Shown here: in pieces, positions 46,025 to 54,819 of the stretch
Layout: every line of letters starts with the position of its first letter
Position numbering within the stretch: the first letter of the stretch is position 1
From: Streptomyces sp. TP-A0874
GTDB taxonomy: Bacteria; Actinomycetota; Actinomycetes; Streptomycetales; Streptomycetaceae
Assembly: GCF_001748085.1 (NCBI RefSeq)
Contig: NZ_BBZK01000004.1
Coordinates: 771,239 to 835,238, forward strand
Direction of reading: 5' to 3'
DNA length: 64,000 bases
Notes under the pieces: generated by a model
Seen by the model: the letters and a program-made list of their open reading frames with translations, nothing else
Told to the model about the DNA's origin: nothing
Database searches by the model: none
Position numbers and translations under genes: made by a program

Positions 46025-48037
46025 ATGCAGGAGCACGTCGCCACGGGGGAACGCCCCGGAGCCGTGGGCGGGCCCTCCCCCGCCGCCGAACTCGCCGCCG
46101 ATCCCGCCGGGTTCTCGCCGGACGCCGCGATCGCCGAGGCCCGTGAGCACATCGCCCGGCTGACCTCCGCCACACCCACCCCGGGCCTCCGCGGCGAGGA
46201 GGCGCTGCGGCTCCTCGACCACCACGACGAGGCGATGGCCTGCCTGGAGAACCTGGCGGACACCGCCCAGCTCGTCGCCGCCGCCCATCCGGACGCCGAG
46301 CAGCGTGCGGCCGCCGAGGCCGCCAGTCGGCAACTCACCGGGGTCGCCACCGAGTTGTGTCTGGACCAGGACGTCTACCGGGCGCTGAACGCCCTGGACG
46401 TCACCGACCAGGACGCGGCGACCCGGCACCACCTCAGGCGGACCCTGGAGGAGTACCGGCGGTCCGGTGTGGACCGGGATCCGGAGACCCGTGCGCGCAT
46501 CAGCCGGATACGCGACGAACTGGTCACCATCGGGCAGGAGTTCGACCGCAATATACGTGCGGACAGCCGGGTCGCCCTGCTGCCTCCGGAAGCGCTCGAC
46601 GGGCTGCCCCCCGACTACGTCCGGGCACACCCGCCGGGCGACGACGGCCTGGTCCGGATCACCACCGACTTCCCCGACTTCATGCCGTTCCAGACCTACG
46701 CGCACGACGGTGCCGCGCGGGAGACCCTCTGGCGACTGTTCCGGGAACGGGCCCACCCGGCCAACACCGAGGTGCTGCACCGCATGCTGGAACTCCGGCA
46801 CGAGCTAGCCGGAATCCTCGGCCACCCCTCCTGGGCGGACCACGTGACCGCGGACACCATGGTCGGCGGCGCGGCCGGCGCCGCCGACTTCATCAGCCGG
46901 CTCACGGAGGCCGCCGCGCCCCGCGTCGCCCACGAGTACGACGCACTGCTGGCCCGCAAACGCCGCGAGGACCCGGCCGCCTCCGCCGTCCACCACTGGG
47001 ACGTCGGCTATCTGGAGGACCGGCTGAAGGCGGAGCGGCTCACCTTCGACACCCGTGCGCTGCGGCCCTACTTCGAGTACACCCGGGTGCGTACCGGCCT
47101 GATGGCGCTCTCCGAGGAGATGTTCGGCATCGCGTTCCGGCGCCGCCCCGACCTCCCCGGGTGGCATCCGGACGTCGAGGCGTACGAGGTGCTCGACGAG
47201 GCGGGCGGGCTGCTCGGCCGGATCTTCCTCGACATGCACCCCCGGGCCGACAAGTTCCCGCACGCCGGAATGTTCCGCATGGTCAATGGGAAGGCCGGCC
47301 GGCGGGTTCCGGAGTGCGCGCTGCTGTGCAACCTGCCGCGGCCCGGCGCGGAGCCCGCGCTGCTCCTGCACTCGCAGGTACGGACGCTCTTCCACGAGTT
47401 CGGGCACCTCGTCCACCACGTCGTCGGCGGCCACCAGCCCTGGCACGGCGTCTCCGGCCTCACGACCGAACGGGACTTCGTCGAAGCGCCGTCACAGATG
47501 CTGGAGGAGTGGACCCTCGACCCCGAGACACTGGCCCGGTTCGCCGTCCACCACGAGACGGGTGAACCGCTGCCCGCCGAGACCGTCGCCGCGCTCCGCG
47601 CCTCCGAGGAGTTCGGCAGGGGCCTCGCGGTGGCCCGCCAGCTGTCCTACGCCGCCCTCAGCCTGGAACTGCACCGTGGGGCGCCGGAGGACATCGATCC
47701 GCCGGCGACCGAGCGCGCGGCGCTGACGACCCACACGCCGTTCCCCTACCCGGAGGGCGTCCACCTGCACCTGGCGTTCACGCACCTCAACAGCTACTCG
47801 GCGCTCTACTACACCTACCTGTGGTCCCAGGTGATCGCGAAGGACCTCTTCACCCGGTTCGAGGCCGAGGGGCTGCCCGCGCCGAAGAGCTGCCGGGCCT
47901 ACCGGGACACCGTGCTGGCCGCGGGCGGGAGCGCCCCGGCGGCGGAGTCCATCCGGACCTTCCTCGGCCGCGGCCACGCCTTCGACGCCTACCGGCGGTG
48001 GCTGAACGAGGACGCCGCCCAGCGCCCACTGCCGTAG
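46025..48037 (+). CDS. M3 family metallopeptidase, first copy
   Basis: 670 aa from the ATG at 46025 (AGGACAACCG in front). A thimet-oligopeptidase-type cytoplasmic peptidase. HEFGH near residue 458 (TLFHEFGHLVHHVVGG) and the third zinc ligand in DFVEAPSQMLEEW are canonical. The long helical N-terminal half forms the closed chamber that limits M3 enzymes to short peptides. This copy is closer to ordinary M3 enzymes than the other two in the cluster. It may trim or release a peptide product, or be a resistance hydrolase. Confidence 0.9.
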   Translation: MQEHVATGERPGAVGGPSPAAELAADPAGFSPDAAIAEAREHIARLTSATPTPGLRGEEALRLLDHHDEAMACLENLADTAQLVAAAHPDAEQRAAAEAASRQLTGVATELCLDQDVYRALNALDVTDQDAATRHHLRRTLEEYRRSGVDRDPETRARISRIRDELVTIGQEFDRNIRADSRVALLPPEALDGLPPDYVRAHPPGDDGLVRITTDFPDFMPFQTYAHDGAARETLWRLFRERAHPANTEVLHRMLELRHELAGILGHPSWADHVTADTMVGGAAGAADFISRLTEAAAPRVAHEYDALLARKRREDPAASAVHHWDVGYLEDRLKAERLTFDTRALRPYFEYTRVRTGLMALSEEMFGIAFRRRPDLPGWHPDVEAYEVLDEAGGLLGRIFLDMHPRADKFPHAGMFRMVNGKAGRRVPECALLCNLPRPGAEPALLLHSQVRTLFHEFGHLVHHVVGGHQPWHGVSGLTTERDFVEAPSQMLEEWTLDPETLARFAVHHETGEPLPAETVAALRASEEFGRGLAVARQLSYAALSLELHRGAPEDIDPPATERAALTTHTPFPYPEGVHLHLAFTHLNSYSALYYTYLWSQVIAKDLFTRFEAEGLPAPKSCRAYRDTVLAAGGSAPAAESIRTFLGRGHAFDAYRRWLNEDAAQRPLP

Positions 48038-48043
48038 TTCCCG

Positions 48044-48073
48044 CGCGCCCCGGGGTCGGCGCCCCGGGGCGCG
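48044..48073. terminator. Bidirectional terminator hairpin between convergent genes
   Basis: CGCGCCCCGGGG pairs perfectly over 12 bp with CCCCGGGGCGCG around the loop TCGGCG. It stands between the M3 peptidase (plus strand) and the N-monooxygenase (minus strand), where it can end both transcripts. Confidence 0.8.
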
Positions 48074-48122
48074 AACGGCACGGCACCGCCCCCGTACGGC
48101 GCGGCCCGGGGGGGGTGGCCCG

Positions 48123-49451
48123 TCAGGCGGTACAGCCGTCAGACGGGGTGACCGGCCCGGCGGCGACGGCGGCGGCGATCTCCCCCGAGCGCACTGCCAC
48201 GTTGGACAGCAGCGACGAGGACAGCCCGTGGGTGTGCTCGGTGCCGCCCTGGAGGTACACCCCCGCGTCGACGTCCGGGGCGGTGACCACCCGGTAGTCC
48301 CGCCGGATGCGGACCCGTCCCGCGTCGTCGAACACGCAGTGCCCTGCGGCCTCCCCGAGGACGGCGGCCGGGTCCATCGGCCGGTAGCCGGTGGCGAAGA
48401 CCACGACGTCCACCTCCAGTTCCCCCGGGGCGCCCGGCCGCTGGAGCAGCAGGGCGACACCGGCCGAGGTGGGTTTCACCGCCTCGACCACCGACAGGTT
48501 GACCAGGTGCAACCGCCGCCGGCCGGTGACCTTCTCCTCGTAGTGCCGCCGGTACAGCTCCTCTATCAACTCGAGATCGACCACGGAGTAGTTGGTGTTC
48601 GCGTGGTAGTCGTAGAACCTCTTCCGCACGGCGGGCGGAGCATCGTAGAAGTCGTCGACCGCCGAGGGGTCGAAGACGCGGTTGGCGAACGGGGAGTCGT
48701 CGGCCGGGCTGTACCCGTAGCGGGACATCACCGCGTACACCTGGGCGTCGGGGAACCGCTGGTGCAGGTGGGCAGCCGTCTCCGCGGCGCTCTGACCGGC
48801 CCCCACCACCGCGAACCGGGTCCCCGCCCCTTCCGGCCATGATGCGACCCGGGGCAGCAACTCCTCGCTGTGCCAGACCCGTTCGGAGCGCTCGACGCCC
48901 TCGGGCAGCGCCGGTGTGATGCCGGTGGCCAGCACGACGTTGCGGGTGCGGCGCACCACCTCGGCACGGTCCGTACCCGCCCCGTCAGGCCGCCGCTCGG
49001 CCGAGACCACGTCCCACGCCGTCACCCGCCCCCCGGAGCGGACCGGACGGACGTCGAGGACCTCCGCGCCATAGCGCACCTGGTCGGCGAACGGGGCCGC
49101 GGCCCACTCCAGATAGTCGTGGAACTCCACCCGGCTGGGGAAGTCGGAGCCGCGGTTGATGAAGTCGACCAACCGGTCCCGCTCCCGCAGGTAGGAGAGG
49201 AACCCGAAGCGGCTCGTCGGCGTGCGGAGCGTGACCAGGTCCTTCAGGAAGCTCACCTGCATCGTGGCGTCCGGCAGCATCAGCCCACGGTGCCAGCCGA
49301 ACTCTTCCTTCCGCTCCAGGAACACCGTGCGCAGCCCGCGCTCGCCGTGCTCCTCGGCCAACGCGATCGCCAGGGCCAGGTTGGACGGGCCGAAGCCCAC
49401 CCCGACGAGGTCGTGGAACGATGGGCTCCCGGTGGAAACGCTGTACGACAT
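48123..49451 (-). CDS. Lysine/ornithine N-monooxygenase family protein
   Basis: 442 aa, SidA/PvdA/IucD class, which hydroxylates a side-chain amine with FAD, NADPH and oxygen. FAD site VGVGFGPSNLALAIAL, NADPH site VVGAGQSAAETAAHL, ATGYRP and the C-terminal HTHGLSSSLLSNVAVR are intact, as is the substrate stretch WHRGLMLPDATMQVSFLKDL. It would make an N-hydroxy-lysine, -ornithine or related hydroxylamine for the product. No siderophore NIS or transport genes are near, which argues against a simple hydroxamate siderophore. Last gene of the minus-strand operon. Confidence 0.92.
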   Translation of the reverse strand: MSYSVSTGSPSFHDLVGVGFGPSNLALAIALAEEHGERGLRTVFLERKEEFGWHRGLMLPDATMQVSFLKDLVTLRTPTSRFGFLSYLRERDRLVDFINRGSDFPSRVEFHDYLEWAAAPFADQVRYGAEVLDVRPVRSGGRVTAWDVVSAERRPDGAGTDRAEVVRRTRNVVLATGITPALPEGVERSERVWHSEELLPRVASWPEGAGTRFAVVGAGQSAAETAAHLHQRFPDAQVYAVMSRYGYSPADDSPFANRVFDPSAVDDFYDAPPAVRKRFYDYHANTNYSVVDLELIEELYRRHYEEKVTGRRRLHLVNLSVVEAVKPTSAGVALLLQRPGAPGELEVDVVVFATGYRPMDPAAVLGEAAGHCVFDDAGRVRIRRDYRVVTAPDVDAGVYLQGGTEHTHGLSSSLLSNVAVRSGEIAAAVAAGPVTPSDGCTA

Positions 49452-49535
49452 GTGGTTCTCCCGTTCAGGTCGCTGGCCTCGTCGGCGCGGAGTCGCCCGG
49501 CCGCGCGGGAACCCGCCGTGCTGCCGGACGCCGCC

Positions 49536-50552
49536 TCACACCCGCAGGAGGGTGCAGAACCAGTGCAGCCCGGCGGACATCCCGGCCAGCGCCACGACGT
49601 CCCCCTCCGCCAGTTGGCCGGCATCCAGGTACCAGTCCAGGCAGAGCAGCGGATCCAGACCGCCGAAATGCCCGAACAGCGCCGCGAGATCGGCGTTGGT
49701 GCGCTCCGGGTCGATGCCCAGGACCACCGCCTGGCGGGCCAGGGTGATCTGGTCGGAGTGCAGCAGGATCACCCGGGACAGCTCGGACCTGGGAACACCG
49801 GCCCGGGCGCACGCCCCGTCGACGGCCTCGAGGAGCCGGGTGTGTGTCGACTCCGCGTAGGCGGTGAACCGTTCGGCGTCCCCGCCGAAGTGCTGGAAGA
49901 CCGCCACCGCCGGGTCGATCTCACGGTTGCCGCGCCCCTTGGGCGCCACCGGCGCGGCGGCACCGCCGTACTCCAGCCGGAAGAAGTCCGCGTACCGGGC
50001 GTCCGTCACCTGCTCGCTGGCCAGCCACCGCAGCGACGGGTGGCCGCGCCGCAGCACGGCGGCGACCGCTCCGTCGCTCTCGGCCGTGGAACCGTTGCCC
50101 AGGCGGTTCAGATGGGTGTCGCAGACCCGTTCGGCGGAGACGAGCAGCACTGTCCGTACCTCCTCGCGGGTGGCGAGGAGACCGGCGATGTTCTCGAAGG
50201 ACATCACCGCGGACATGCAGCCCTGCCCCAGGGAGACCGTGCGGACCTCGGGCATGCCCAGGTCCCGGGCGACCGCGGCGGAGAAGTCCCACAGCAGGTA
50301 CTCCGGCAGACCGCCGCTGACCGCCACGAGGAGATCGACCTCGTCCGTCGCGACCTCGGCCCGCCCCAGCGCCGCCCGGGCCGCCGCCACCGCGAAGTCG
50401 GTCGTGCTGATCCCGGCCGGCGCCCGGTGAAAGGTGCGGAATCCCATGGCCGCCACGATGTCCGCGCTGACCCCGTACCGGGGCACCGACGACGGAACGT
50501 CACAGGGCTCGCCCAGACTGCTCGCCAGCGCCGTGATCCCGAAGTCCGTCAC
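49536..50552 (-). CDS. KAS III-like ketosynthase with altered active site
   Basis: 338 aa; GTG at 50552 overlaps the M3 stop (GTGA). Thiolase fold of the FabH type. Nucleophile cysteine in SLGQGCMSAVMSFE (near residue 113), histidine in ILLHSDQITLARQ. Where FabH has the Asn of YGN the sequence reads FGHFGGLDP, so the Cys-His-Asn triad appears to be Cys-His-His. C-terminal MSAGLHWFCTLLRV matches the family end. Such divergent enzymes may do C-C, C-O or C-N acyl transfers, so it could release or extend the NRPS-bound dipeptide. No ACP or FabD-like gene is adjacent. Confidence 0.85.
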   Translation of the reverse strand: MTDFGITALASSLGEPCDVPSSVPRYGVSADIVAAMGFRTFHRAPAGISTTDFAVAAARAALGRAEVATDEVDLLVAVSGGLPEYLLWDFSAAVARDLGMPEVRTVSLGQGCMSAVMSFENIAGLLATREEVRTVLLVSAERVCDTHLNRLGNGSTAESDGAVAAVLRRGHPSLRWLASEQVTDARYADFFRLEYGGAAAPVAPKGRGNREIDPAVAVFQHFGGDAERFTAYAESTHTRLLEAVDGACARAGVPRSELSRVILLHSDQITLARQAVVLGIDPERTNADLAALFGHFGGLDPLLCLDWYLDAGQLAEGDVVALAGMSAGLHWFCTLLRV

Positions 50553-52525
50553 TGCCACGTGCCCTCGCCTCCCTGTCGGGTCTGTCGGTCGCCGGCGGAC
50601 GCCGACCCCGGTTCGTGGAGCTCCTCCAGTGCCGCCAGGTCCGGTGTGACCGAAGGGCCCCCCGTCTCGAAGTACGGGCCGAACGCGCTCCGCAGCTCCG
50701 GGCGGCTGGCGATCTCGGTCAACTCCAGGTCGCGGTAGGGGAGGTACAGCCTGGCGCTGTCGGCCGCCGCCCAGGTGTACCGGAAGTACCGGCCCGGCCG
50801 GGCCGCCACCGCGGGCCGGAGGAAGAACGCCGGGAGGTCCTCGTACGACACGCAGTCCGGCACTGGCAGCCAGCTCCGGATCCGCTCGTACGCCTCGGCG
50901 AGCCCGCCGTCGGAGCGGTGCAGTTCGAAGTCGAGCGCCGCGGTCACCGCCCGCTCCGGTGCGGCCCAGCGGTCCTCCAGTTCCTTCAGCCGGGCCGCGG
51001 TCCGCAGCGCCCGCCGGCCGTCCGCGTCCAGGCCGAGCCGGCGACCGAAGTCGGGACGGGAGACCCACTTCTCGAACCACGTCGGAAGGACCTCGCCGCG
51101 CTCCACCGGCAGCCGTTCCAACCCGGCGGCGTGCGGGAGCCGTTCCCGGACCAGCAGATGGTTCAGGGCGTGGCCGAACTCGTGGAAGAGGGTGTGCGCC
51201 TGGGAGAACGACAGTCCCTGCTCGGCCGCCGCGGGCGGGAAGGAGCAGGCGACATAGGAGACCGGGAGCTGGCTCAGCCCGGGCCAGTCGGTGCGGTTGC
51301 GGATCCCCCCGGTGTGGTTGGCATCGGCCTTGCCGGGGCGTCGCCACAGGTCGAGTTCGACGCGGCCGACCGGCCCGTCGTCGTCCCTTACGTCGAGGAC
51401 GATGTTCCCCGCCGGGCCGGGACCCCAGGAGGGCGGCCCGGGCCGGCCCTCGGGCGGTTCGGCGGAGTCCGCGTCGACCCGGCGGACGGAGAGCCCCAAG
51501 GTGGCGGCGGCGACCGAGAACAGGTGGTCCAGGCAGCCGGCCAGCGGAAGCCGGATGGCGGGCGGTTGACCCACCAACACGCGGACGGCGGAGCCGAAGT
51601 GGACTGCCCCCGGGTCCGGCTCGCCCAGTCGCCGCGCCAGCTCGGCCGCGAGCGCGGCACGGGTCCGGCGCGCCACGGCGGTCCTGGCCACGAGGAGGCG
51701 TTCCACCTCCGCCTCGGTGGTGCCGCTCCCGGCCAGCACCCCCGTCGCGCCCTCGACAGCCGCCCGGGCGCGCTGGGCGGCGGCCAGCCGGTCCACGGAC
51801 CCGACCAGCTCCGGAAGGTGCGCCGCCCGGCACGCCCGCCAGCGCGCCGCGAGCCGGGCGCGGGCCGGGCCCGCCAGCCGGCGGCCGAGCGCGCTGTGGA
51901 CGACCTCCGGATCGGCGCGGAGCGCGCCGGCGCCGTACTCGGCCAGGATGTGGCGCTGGTCCTCGGCGAGCGCGGCCAGGACTGCCCGGCCCTCGGCGAG
52001 TCGTTCCCGGACGGCCGTGTCGACCGCCTCCCGCTCCGCGCTGGGGGGCCGGCACAGCCGGACGTACTCCTGCCTTGCCTCCTCGATGTCGGTGGGGTCG
52101 GTACCGGCCCGGTCGCCGCCGAAGGCGGTGACGAACGCCGAGAGCCGGCCGAGGAGTTCGGGGTCCCTCGTGAACGCGGCGAGCCGGTCGGCCAGCCGCT
52201 CCGGGGCCGTGGGGGCCACGGAGCCCAGGTACAGCGCCACGAAGCTGACGTCGTTGTAGAGGGACATGATCCGCACCAGCGCGTCCGGTCCCGGCCTCTC
52301 GTGTGCCAGCACCGCGCGCAGGCGCCCCAGCTGGGCGTCGAGGAACGCCTCCGGCGAGGCGATGCGGACGCCCTCCGGGATCCGGATCTCCGGGCCCGCC
52401 GGGGCGGCGGCATCCGCATCGGCCACCTCCCCGGTGGTGTCCGCGCGCCCGGGCTCCACCACGGGGCCGGTGGCGCGCGCGGGATCGCCGGGAGCCTGCC
52501 GGTCGCCGACCAGTGGCTCAGCCAC
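50549..52525 (-). CDS. M3 family metallopeptidase, second copy
   Basis: 658 aa from a GTG at 52525 that overlaps the MATE stop by 8 bases. Zinc motif TLFHEFGHALNHLL near residue 452; a candidate third ligand lies in LPVERGEVLPTWFEKW. Upstream it has DLWRRPGKADANHTGGIRNRTDW, closely like the third copy (NSTSGIRNRVDW) and unlike the first. N-terminal 50 residues are Pro/Ala-rich. In one operon with the exporter, ketosynthase and N-monooxygenase, so it is likely a dedicated pathway peptidase. Confidence 0.9.
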   Translation of the reverse strand: MAEPLVGDRQAPGDPARATGPVVEPGRADTTGEVADADAAAPAGPEIRIPEGVRIASPEAFLDAQLGRLRAVLAHERPGPDALVRIMSLYNDVSFVALYLGSVAPTAPERLADRLAAFTRDPELLGRLSAFVTAFGGDRAGTDPTDIEEARQEYVRLCRPPSAEREAVDTAVRERLAEGRAVLAALAEDQRHILAEYGAGALRADPEVVHSALGRRLAGPARARLAARWRACRAAHLPELVGSVDRLAAAQRARAAVEGATGVLAGSGTTEAEVERLLVARTAVARRTRAALAAELARRLGEPDPGAVHFGSAVRVLVGQPPAIRLPLAGCLDHLFSVAAATLGLSVRRVDADSAEPPEGRPGPPSWGPGPAGNIVLDVRDDDGPVGRVELDLWRRPGKADANHTGGIRNRTDWPGLSQLPVSYVACSFPPAAAEQGLSFSQAHTLFHEFGHALNHLLVRERLPHAAGLERLPVERGEVLPTWFEKWVSRPDFGRRLGLDADGRRALRTAARLKELEDRWAAPERAVTAALDFELHRSDGGLAEAYERIRSWLPVPDCVSYEDLPAFFLRPAVAARPGRYFRYTWAAADSARLYLPYRDLELTEIASRPELRSAFGPYFETGGPSVTPDLAALEELHEPGSASAGDRQTRQGGEGTWQ

Positions 52526-54029
52526 GGTCGCCCACAGACTCTGCCTCGACGGCCGGGGCTTCGCTGACGGCCCAGTGGTCGCGGTACAGCGCACGGGCCA
52601 GGAAGACGACCATCACCACGGTGGCGGCGATCGAGCCCAACGCGATCGCCCAGAACGCCGACTCCAGCACGAAGACCGCGTACCAGGCGAGCGGGATCAT
52701 CAGCCCGTACGTCGTCAGCGTGGACGTCATCGACAGCAGGGTGCCGCGCTGGTGGACGGTGAGGAGCGTGGTGTACACGGCCTCGTAGACGTAGAGGGGC
52801 ATGGTGAGCATGAAGGCGAAGAGCATCAGCACCGCCAGCCGCACGTCCAACTCGTCGGTGCCGCCGAACAGCTGCACGAGCCAGGGGGACGCCAGCAGCA
52901 CCAGCACGGTGCCGATCGCGGTGGGTACTCCGGTGTAGGCCAGCAACTTCCGACCGTGGGTGCGCAGTCGGCCAGCGGAGGCGTCCCGGCCGACCTCGTA
53001 GCTGTAGTAGACGGACGCCGCGGCCACACAGGCCTGCGGAACCCGGCAGAACAGCGTGTAGACCTTGGCGCCCACCACCGACGCGGCGACCGTCTGCGGG
53101 CCGAGGGTGCCGATGAACAGGAACGGGACGACGGCGCCCATGTAGTCGTTGAAGTTGCGGACCCCGATGCCCTGGGAAACCCACAGCATCGAACGGAACT
53201 CGGCCAGCAGCGCCGCGCGATGGGGGCGGGCTCCGCCCTCCGCCTCCGCCGCCGCGGCTTCGTGCTCGGCAGGGTCCTCGGGGTGGGCCGGGTCCTCGGG
53301 ATGGGCCGCGTCGCCCTCCGACTGCCGCTGGAGTCGCCGTTGTCGGAGGAGCCGCAGGAAGGCCACCAGCCCTACGACGGCCATGGCGGCCTGAGCCACG
53401 ACGGTGGTGACCGCCACCGCCTGGGCCGGCGAGGCGAACACGGACTCCACACGGGTGTGCAGTACCACGTAGTTGAGCCCGGCGTTGCCGAGCAGCCCGA
53501 CCACCATGATCTGCACCGGCAGGTTCTTCATCCCGCAGATCCGCAGCGCCTCTACGAGCGAGGCCCAGACCACGGTCAGGGCGATCCCGAACAGCCGGGC
53601 CGCCAGGTAGTCCGTGGCCGGTGGGATCAGCTCGGAGTTCTGGCCGGCCAGCTCCAGCAGCCACTCGGCGCTGAGGGCCACCGCGACGGCGATCAGCTGG
53701 ACGACTCCGCAGCACAGCAGGAACGCCCCGGTGAGCACCGGCAGCCGCCGGTGGAGCCCGCCTCGTCCCTCGGCCATCGCCAGCCGGTTGGCGAAGACCA
53801 CCACCAGCCCGCTCGCGTAGGCGGTCAGGCCCAGCATGATCAGCTCGGCCAGTCCGACGGCTGCCACGTAGTCGACACCGAGCGGAGCGATCATGGCCAG
53901 GTCAGTCGCGCCGAACAGCGCGCCGACCGACGTCGCGAGCAGAACCACGAAAGCGAAATTGGTGAAGTTGCGGCGGGTCAGTTCGGTGTGCTCGCCACCC
54001 CCACCTTCCCCGCTCATCCGGCCGGCCAT
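52518..54029 (-). CDS. MATE family exporter
   Basis: 503 aa, about 12 helices in two related halves joined by a charged cytoplasmic loop with a short repeat (HPEDPAHPEDPAEHE, about residues 245-260). The N-terminal half opens with NFAFVVLLATSVGALFGATDL and the second with LWVSQGIGVRNFNDYMGAV. It likely exports the product, driven by sodium or protons. First gene of the leftward operon, divergent from the small-peptide transcript. Confidence 0.88.
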   Translation of the reverse strand: MAGRMSGEGGGGEHTELTRRNFTNFAFVVLLATSVGALFGATDLAMIAPLGVDYVAAVGLAELIMLGLTAYASGLVVVFANRLAMAEGRGGLHRRLPVLTGAFLLCCGVVQLIAVAVALSAEWLLELAGQNSELIPPATDYLAARLFGIALTVVWASLVEALRICGMKNLPVQIMVVGLLGNAGLNYVVLHTRVESVFASPAQAVAVTTVVAQAAMAVVGLVAFLRLLRQRRLQRQSEGDAAHPEDPAHPEDPAEHEAAAAEAEGGARPHRAALLAEFRSMLWVSQGIGVRNFNDYMGAVVPFLFIGTLGPQTVAASVVGAKVYTLFCRVPQACVAAASVYYSYEVGRDASAGRLRTHGRKLLAYTGVPTAIGTVLVLLASPWLVQLFGGTDELDVRLAVLMLFAFMLTMPLYVYEAVYTTLLTVHQRGTLLSMTSTLTTYGLMIPLAWYAVFVLESAFWAIALGSIAATVVMVVFLARALYRDHWAVSEAPAVEAESVGDRG

Positions 54030-54264
54030 TCAGTGGTCGCCAAGGGTCGGGCCTTTCTGGTGAATCAGCGGGCCTCATGCTGGACGCCGGACCGACGGGG
54101 GGTGCGGCGCAATCCGGGCAAAGGCTCTGCAATTGACGGCCCACAGTTACCTCTCAGGGGTGGGCTCGGGCCAGCACATCATATGCCGCTCCCGGCGTCG
54201 AGGGCTGTTCACTACCGCTCGAAGATGTGCACATCCCGCTCAACGCACAGTGGATTGCGGAGTA

Positions 54265-54578
<314 letters not shown>

Positions 54579-54819
54579 GGCTGAGCCTTCGGGCACCGTT
54601 CAGGTGCCGACTTCGTGCCGGTCGAGAGAGCTCCTCGCCGGCGCGGAGTCGCCACAGGCCAAGTCCGCGCCCCGTCGGCGGGGCGGACCACACGGGTCGA
54701 CCACGGGGATCGGGCATGCCGCCCCGGTCGCCTCCGAGGCCCTGGCCCCGGGCTGAAACACGGGGCTCCGTGACGACCGCGGGGGACCAGGGGTCGCACC
54801 ACCGCAGAGGGACGCGCAG

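Noticed and set aside
48123..49451. The N-monooxygenase as part of a hydroxamate siderophore locus
   Set aside because: No acyltransferase, NIS synthetase, ferric-siderophore transporter or iron-box was seen, and the neighbouring genes are peptidases and a ketosynthase.
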